From Pseudomonadales bacterium (GTDB lineage: Bacteria > Pseudomonadota > Gammaproteobacteria > Pseudomonadales > Pseudohongiellaceae), in assembly GCA_024234395.1 (NCBI GenBank), contig JACKOH010000002.1, positions 682,001-746,000 of the forward strand: a DNA stretch of 64,000 nt, written 5' to 3'. Positions 59,989 through 64,000 of the stretch are shown piece by piece (position 1 is the first letter of the stretch; the number at the start of each line of letters is the position of its first letter). Under the pieces are notes generated by a model. The model was not told the origin of the DNA. It saw only the letters and a list, made by a program, of their open reading frames with translations, and searched no databases. The translations under genes were made by a program, and so were the position numbers.

Positions 59989-60612
59989 ATGAAGAAATCA
60001 GTTACTCTCGTCTCCTGGTTGATCTCCCTGGCGGCCCTGTCCGCTGTTCAAATCGCCAACGCCCAGGGCGATGCCGCGGCTGGTGCCGGCAAAGTGGCAC
60101 TCTGTGCGACCTGCCATGGTAGTGGCGGTAACAGCCAGATCTCCATGAATCCCAGCCTGGCGGGCCAGAACGCCAACTATATCGTCAAACAACTGCAGGA
60201 CTACCAGTCCGGCGAGCGCCAGAATCCAACCATGTCGGCCATGGTGGGAAGCCTGTCCGGGCAGGATATCGAGGATATCGCGGCCTATTATGCCAGTCAG
60301 GAGCGGCGCATTGTCGGTGCCCAGGACGATCAGGAAACTCTGGCGCTGGGCGAAGCACTGTACCGGGCCGGTAACAGCGAGATCGGCTCGGCCGCCTGTA
60401 CGGCCTGCCACGCTCCTACCGGGAAAGGCAACGCTCCGGCCGGGTTCCCCGCTATCGGTGGGCAGCACAGTGAATATACGCTCACGCAACTGCGCGCGTT
60501 CCGGGCCAGTGAGCGCGCCAACGATCTTAACGGCATGATGCGCACGGTTGTGGAGAGGCTCACGGACGCCGAGCTGGAAGCTCTGGCAAACTACGTCGCC
60601 GGTCTGCACTGA
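59989..60612 (+). CDS. diheme cytochrome c4
   Basis: Periplasmic or membrane-bound diheme cytochrome that passes electrons to terminal oxidases. From ATG 59989 the product is 207 residues with a signal peptide cleaved after QIANA (about 25). The two haem sites are CATCH at 39-43 and CTACH at 137-141, in two similar domains with Met residues near 80-85 and 172-173 as likely sixth ligands. Size is standard for c4 (about 190 mature residues). It may supply the caa3 oxidase encoded 10 kb away. A longer frame from 59932 is not used. Confidence 0.93.
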   Translation: MKKSVTLVSWLISLAALSAVQIANAQGDAAAGAGKVALCATCHGSGGNSQISMNPSLAGQNANYIVKQLQDYQSGERQNPTMSAMVGSLSGQDIEDIAAYYASQERRIVGAQDDQETLALGEALYRAGNSEIGSAACTACHAPTGKGNAPAGFPAIGGQHSEYTLTQLRAFRASERANDLNGMMRTVVERLTDAELEALANYVAGLH

Positions 60613-60640
60613 TCATCCCTGTTAGCCGGTCGACAGACTC

Positions 60641-60676
60641 CGGACGGAACCGCTAACAGAGCTACCGTTCCGTCCG
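60641..60676. other. 10-bp inverted repeat downstream of cytochrome c4
   Basis: CGGACGGAAC (60641-60650) and GTTCCGTCCG (60667-60676) form a perfect 10-bp stem with a 16-base loop, 28 bp after the cytochrome c4 stop. There is no T-run; it may protect the mRNA end or assist Rho-dependent termination. The rest of the 306-bp gap to dsbA shows nothing definite. Confidence 0.45.
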
Positions 60677-60918
60677 AATCTGGTCAGATACCGGTCATTC
60701 ATCACCGGTTCAGCAGCAAAACGGTATGTTGCGGTGGTAATAGGGATGAGTGGTAGATGAGGTAAAGCCGGTGATCTGGCACGCTGGCGGACCCTGTGGT
60801 ACTGTCCTAAACTCAATAGAGAACGGATATCCCGGCGTTCTGGCCAGCTTACAGCCAGCATCAAAGCCAGAGACTGCTGACCAAGCTCAGCCAAATCAGT
60901 GAATAACGGAGTAACTCA

Positions 60919-61602
60919 ATGAACCGACGAATCAGACAGTTTGTTGCGATTCTTTTCCTGGTACCCCTGGCGTTCAGCGCCACTGCACAGCCAGCACGCT
61001 ATATTGCGGGTACCCACTACATCGAACTAAGTAATCCGGTCAGGACCCAGGACCCCTCCAAGGTGGAAGTGGTTGAGGCGTTCTGGTACGGCTGCACCCA
61101 CTGTTTCCGCTTTGAGCCGCTGCTGGAGAATTGGGTCGCGAACCTGCCGGACGACGTCAATTTCGTCCTCTTCCCGGCGCAGTGGAATCAGCTCATGAAA
61201 ATCCATTCGCAGATCTACTATGTTTCCGAAGCATTGCTGGCGGCCGGCAAGATCGACAAGGCCAAGTTCTCCGAACTCCATGAAGCGGCGTTCAACGCAA
61301 TCAATATCGACGGTAATCGGCTTCAGAATGAGCGCCAGATCGGTGCCCTGTTTACCGAACACGGCGTCAGTGAGGAAGACTTCTCCTCCACTTTCAACTC
61401 CTTTTCAGTGCGAACCAAGGTCAATCAGGGCGATCGCCGCATGCAGGACTACCAGGTTCGCAGCACCCCGAACATGATCGTAAACGGCAAGTACCTGATT
61501 TCAACCGGCCAGGCGGTCACCACTCAGCAGGAGATGCTGAATGTGGTTGAATTCCTGATCGACAGGGAGCGGCAGGCCATGGCGTCCACTTCCGGCGACT
61601 GA
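60919..61602 (+). CDS. dsbA: thiol:disulfide interchange protein DsbA
   Basis: Periplasmic oxidase that forms disulfide bonds in exported proteins. The 227-residue product has a signal peptide (about 1-23, ending SATAQ). The thioredoxin-fold active site is CTHC at 59-62 (EAFWYGCTHCFRFEP), with a helical insertion and the cis-Pro loop RSTPNMIVNGKY. Most DsbA enzymes have CPHC; the Thr in place of Pro may change the redox potential. The ATG is preceded by GGAGTAACTCA. It is followed directly by a strong terminator. Confidence 0.93.
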   Translation: MNRRIRQFVAILFLVPLAFSATAQPARYIAGTHYIELSNPVRTQDPSKVEVVEAFWYGCTHCFRFEPLLENWVANLPDDVNFVLFPAQWNQLMKIHSQIYYVSEALLAAGKIDKAKFSELHEAAFNAINIDGNRLQNERQIGALFTEHGVSEEDFSSTFNSFSVRTKVNQGDRRMQDYQVRSTPNMIVNGKYLISTGQAVTTQQEMLNVVEFLIDRERQAMASTSGD

Positions 61603-61626
61603 ACCTGGCGTGACCCGGTCATCCCG

Positions 61627-61661
61627 AAAGCCAGCTCCGTGACAACGGAGCTGGCTTTTTT
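61627..61661 (+). terminator. rho-independent terminator of dsbA
   Basis: Stem AGCCAGCTCCGT (61629-61640), loop GACA, stem ACGGAGCTGGCT (61645-61656), then a T-run, 25 bp after the dsbA stop. Confidence 0.92.
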
Positions 61662-62014
61662 GTGAGTAAAGTCCCAGCACAGGAAAAACTTCCTGCGACA
61701 ATCTGCAGTCTTATATGGAAAACATGAGACACTTTCTTTGTCTGACGGTTCGAACTTTTTTGCCGATAAAACAGTCTTAGGGGAGTTTGCCGTTGCCCGG
61801 GTAACAGCGATAGCGTATTTCGGGTGCCCGTATACATCCGGACTGGTAGCCGGGTCGAAGAAAACACACAAGACATAAAAGTTTCATGAAGTCGGACTAG
61901 GATGGTCGGTTTCCTTCACCTCCCGGATCGTGCCTTTATCAGCGGCGCGATCGGGACCGGTTACCCGGCTGAACTTCCCTTCAAGTAAGCAACTAATTGA
62001 ATAGCATCGGAAAA
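61662..62014. other. non-coding gap before the secretion-type genes
   Basis: About 350 bases with short open frames only, none with plausible composition or start site. It presumably carries the promoter for the GspL-like gene; no clear -10/-35 pair was found. Confidence 0.4.
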
Positions 62015-63325
62015 ATGGCAGCTGAAGCAATCGATATCAGCCGCTGGCAGGAGACTGTCAGACAGCTCCTGTCCCGCAACTGGAAACGGGTATTTGACGG
62101 TGGTTCCCAGCGGGAGTTGTTGAAACAGGTGGGTGCCCTGATCCTGGTGTTTGACGACCGGGTGATCGATCTGGTTTCCGGGCGCCAGTCGCAACTGGCC
62201 GATGCATCGATTCCGGATGCAGAGAGTCTCGCCAGGACTGTCGGCGAAATGCTTGAACTCACCCAGGAGGACAGCTCAGTCATTCTACTGTTGCCGCCCC
62301 ATGGGTTTGTCGCTACCTCGGTCGATATGCCGGGAATGAACCGGGACAGCCTGCTTTCCGCCCTCAGACTGCAATCCGATAATCTGTTACCGAGCTGTAT
62401 CGAACAGCTGGCTGTGGTTGCAGTTCCGCATGGAGCTGATGACCCGCACCCCGACGTGGCTCTGTGGATACCGGAGCGCGGCCTGGATGGCTATTACCGC
62501 GCGTTTGAACAGCAGGGTCTGTTTTTGAGTGGTGTGATGCCGCGCAGTCTGGCCCTGATGGACGTGGTGGGTGACCAGGAAATTCTTGACGAAGACCGTC
62601 ATACCCTGACCCGGATTCTGATTCGTAATGGCGTTATCGTCCAGTGGTTGCATATCAGCAGAAAGGACCTGGAACAGGATATTTTTGAACGCCAGTGGCG
62701 GCAGGCACTGACTTCCCCGGCTACCGAATCGCAACTGGCTATCAATCAGGACAACGTGCCCGAAGTCTTCGAGCAAGCGAGTACTCACAAACTCCCGGGA
62801 TCAGACTATTGCTTCTTCCCCCAGGGTGCACAGCAGGCCAGAAGGCAGCTTGAGAAAGGTAAGCGGGTGATGCTGGGAGCCGTGGCCGTGCTGGTGCTGG
62901 CATTTCTGGCTGCACTGCCGTTTATGTTTCAAAGCTTCAGGAGTTTCCGCCTGGAATCGATTCTGCAGGAGCAGCGGGAGCTGAGCAGTGCGGCCAGAGC
63001 GGACCGACAGGTGGTGCAGAATTTCGAGCAGCGATGGGGAGTGATCACCGATTTTCCTAACCAGGATCTCGTACAGATGTTATTTACCCTGCAGAGTGTA
63101 CTGAGTCCAGAGCAGCTCACATCCCTGGAACTCAGCGAAGGCGTGATCAGTATCGAGGGGGAAAGCGATGAGCCCCAGGCAATCCTGCAGCGGCTTGAAA
63201 CCCATCCCATGTTTACCGAAGTGATATTTTCCAGGGCCACCAGCAACACCCGCTACTATATAGACCTGCGACTGAGCACTGTGAATTTCGAGGGTTACAT
63301 GGTGCGCTATTTTCCGGAGAATTGA
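62015..63325 (+). CDS. GspL/PilN-like inner-membrane platform protein
   Basis: A 436-residue protein with an N-terminal actin-like cytoplasmic half resembling PilM/GspL (LLPPHGFVATSVDMPGMNRD, LRLQSDNLLPSCIEQLAVVAV). One membrane helix lies at about 285-307 (MLGAVAVLVLAFLAALPF), and the periplasmic C-terminal domain is PilN-like (LEQRWGVITDFP-type coiled coil, then a ferredoxin-like fold). This is the GspL layout of type II secretion; pilus assembly is the alternative. The ATG at 62015 has GGAA close by; a TTG 18 bases upstream is possible. Overlap or near-contact with the next gene supports an operon. Confidence 0.7.
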   Translation: MAAEAIDISRWQETVRQLLSRNWKRVFDGGSQRELLKQVGALILVFDDRVIDLVSGRQSQLADASIPDAESLARTVGEMLELTQEDSSVILLLPPHGFVATSVDMPGMNRDSLLSALRLQSDNLLPSCIEQLAVVAVPHGADDPHPDVALWIPERGLDGYYRAFEQQGLFLSGVMPRSLALMDVVGDQEILDEDRHTLTRILIRNGVIVQWLHISRKDLEQDIFERQWRQALTSPATESQLAINQDNVPEVFEQASTHKLPGSDYCFFPQGAQQARRQLEKGKRVMLGAVAVLVLAFLAALPFMFQSFRSFRLESILQEQRELSSAARADRQVVQNFEQRWGVITDFPNQDLVQMLFTLQSVLSPEQLTSLELSEGVISIEGESDEPQAILQRLETHPMFTEVIFSRATSNTRYYIDLRLSTVNFEGYMVRYFPEN

Positions 63326-63333
63326 TCGAAGCC

Positions 63334-63903
63334 ATGCAGATCAGCAAGCGAGAACGCAATATTCTGATTGTGGCCGGGATTGTCGCCGCGGCATTCCTGG
63401 TGACCAGCGTGGTGCCGGCATTGCAGGGTTACTACCAGCGCCGTAATCAGGCTATTGACGATATCCGTCTGCAGATCGAAAGGGAGCAACGGCTGTTTGA
63501 CGAAACCAGCACCTGGCGTACCCGACGTGCGGAAGTCGAAAACGGGGAGGCGGGGCTGGAAAGCCAGGTCTTCAGCGGGGCCACGCTGCCGATCATCGAA
63601 GCCAATATTCAAAGGGTGTTGACCCAACAGGCCAGGGACAGCCAGGTCAGTGTCACCTCGACGCGCCTGGCGGAACGCCTCGATACAGATGGCTGGGTGA
63701 TGGTCAGACAGGAGATGTCGTTCCGGACTAACGATGCCGCCAACACTATCCGCTTTCTCAGGAGTCTCGACGCCTCCACACCGAGACTGTGGGTTACGGA
63801 TTTCAGCCTGGACCGATCGCGAAACCAGTACAGTGGTTCAATAACCGTGGTGGGTTTCGCCAAGAGTGAGGGACTTATGGTTGCCGAGGGCAGGGCCAGA
63901 TAA
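63334..63903 (+). CDS. GspM/PilO-like inner-membrane protein
   Basis: A 189-residue protein with one N-terminal membrane helix (about 10-30, ILIVAGIVAAAFLVTSVVPAL) and a short coiled coil (RRNQAIDDIRLQIEREQRLF). A periplasmic ferredoxin-like domain includes VSVTSTRLAERLD and TPRLWVTDFSLD, like GspM subtype b or PilO. It starts 8 bp after the GspL-like stop, or overlaps it if the TTG at 63322 is used. Together the two would form the L-M pair of a type II secretion platform. Confidence 0.7.
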   Translation: MQISKRERNILIVAGIVAAAFLVTSVVPALQGYYQRRNQAIDDIRLQIEREQRLFDETSTWRTRRAEVENGEAGLESQVFSGATLPIIEANIQRVLTQQARDSQVSVTSTRLAERLDTDGWVMVRQEMSFRTNDAANTIRFLRSLDASTPRLWVTDFSLDRSRNQYSGSITVVGFAKSEGLMVAEGRAR

Positions 63904-63906
63904 CCG

Positions 63907-64000
63907 ATGACACATTCCGAAATTACCATGCCCGTGTTTAACGAATTGCTGGAACCCCGGAACATTGCCCCGGCGCTGGATTATCAGCAGAGTGGGAACC
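63907..64000 (+). CDS. start of a third gene of the secretion-type cluster, cut by window edge
   Basis: An open frame from ATG 63907, 3 bp after the GspM-like stop, runs 31 codons to the window end without a stop (MTHSEITMPVFNELLEPRNI...). Spacing and direction suggest the same operon. Too little is visible to name it; GspN- or GspC-type proteins are possible. Confidence 0.5.
   Translation, partial: MTHSEITMPVFNELLEPRNIAPALDYQQSGN

Noticed and set aside
61780..61870. Resemblance to a c-di-GMP (GEMM) riboswitch (CCGGACTGGTAGCCGGGT)
   Set aside because: Only the 3' part vaguely resembles the motif; the conserved GGGCAAACC and GACGCAAAGCC segments are absent on either strand.
61524..61876. Minus-strand open frames downstream of dsbA
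   Set aside because: They overlap the dsbA terminator, lack ribosome sites and have no protein-like composition.

Overview
The window is a 64-kb stretch of chromosome from a gammaproteobacterium, centred on the replication origin. The evidence is the classic gene order glmS-glmU-atpCDGAHFEBI-parBA-rsmG-mnmG-mnmE-yidC-yidD-rnpA-rpmH | dnaA-dnaN-recF-gyrB. The proteins are clearly gammaproteobacterial, base composition is mid-50s % GC by eye, and the sequence shows parABS, a Pseudomonas-style origin next to dnaA and a caa3-type oxidase. A free-living, probably marine or aquatic heterotroph fits. The genus cannot be fixed from the sequence alone.

Layout. 1-13,910 (minus strand): a truncated COG3146-type gene, the amino-sugar genes glmS/glmU, the complete F1Fo ATP synthase operon with a readable promoter and terminator, then parB, parA and rsmG. 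13,951-20,306 (minus): tRNA-modification genes mnmG and mnmE, and the membrane insertase/RNase P/L34 group yidC-yidD-rnpA-rpmH. 20,307-20,836: the origin, with two perfect DnaA boxes and an AT-rich tract. 20,837-27,121 (plus): dnaA-dnaN-recF-gyrB, with two parS-like palindromes inside recF that fit the ParA/ParB pair encoded nearby. 27,152-31,534 (minus): plsC, gmhB, glyS, glyQ. 31,741-38,423: an LpxL-type acyltransferase, then trkH, trkA, rsmB, fmt and def. 38,546-45,231 (plus): a LysM protein, dprA, hemF, aroE and oligopeptidase A.

45,326-52,590: terminal-oxidase block. A minus-strand operon encodes a subunit II fused to two cytochrome c domains, subunit I, two subunit III-type proteins and subunit IV. 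Divergent from it are ctaB (haem O synthase) and a SCO copper chaperone. 52,604-58,056: zinc uptake genes znuB/znuC (minus) and znuA (plus), with polA overlapping the znuA stop codon. 58,118-58,996: a small lipoprotein and engB. About 59,100-59,870 is a non-coding island of mobile-type repeats. 59,989-61,602: diheme cytochrome c4 and a DsbA-type oxidase. 62,015-64,000: GspL/PilN-like and GspM-like genes and the start of a third gene, probably a type II secretion or pilus platform continuing off the window.

No wholly new multi-gene system is evident, and most genes are housekeeping. The points most worth following are: a DNA polymerase I whose 3'-5' exonuclease site has lost three of its four metal-binding carboxylates, and which is translationally joined to znuA; the parS pair in recF; a second origin-like segment upstream of mnmG, at the place where enteric oriC sits; the diheme-fused oxidase subunit II with a second, divergent subunit III; a C-rich, G-poor prlC leader with no Shine-Dalgarno site; and the repeat island near 59 kb.
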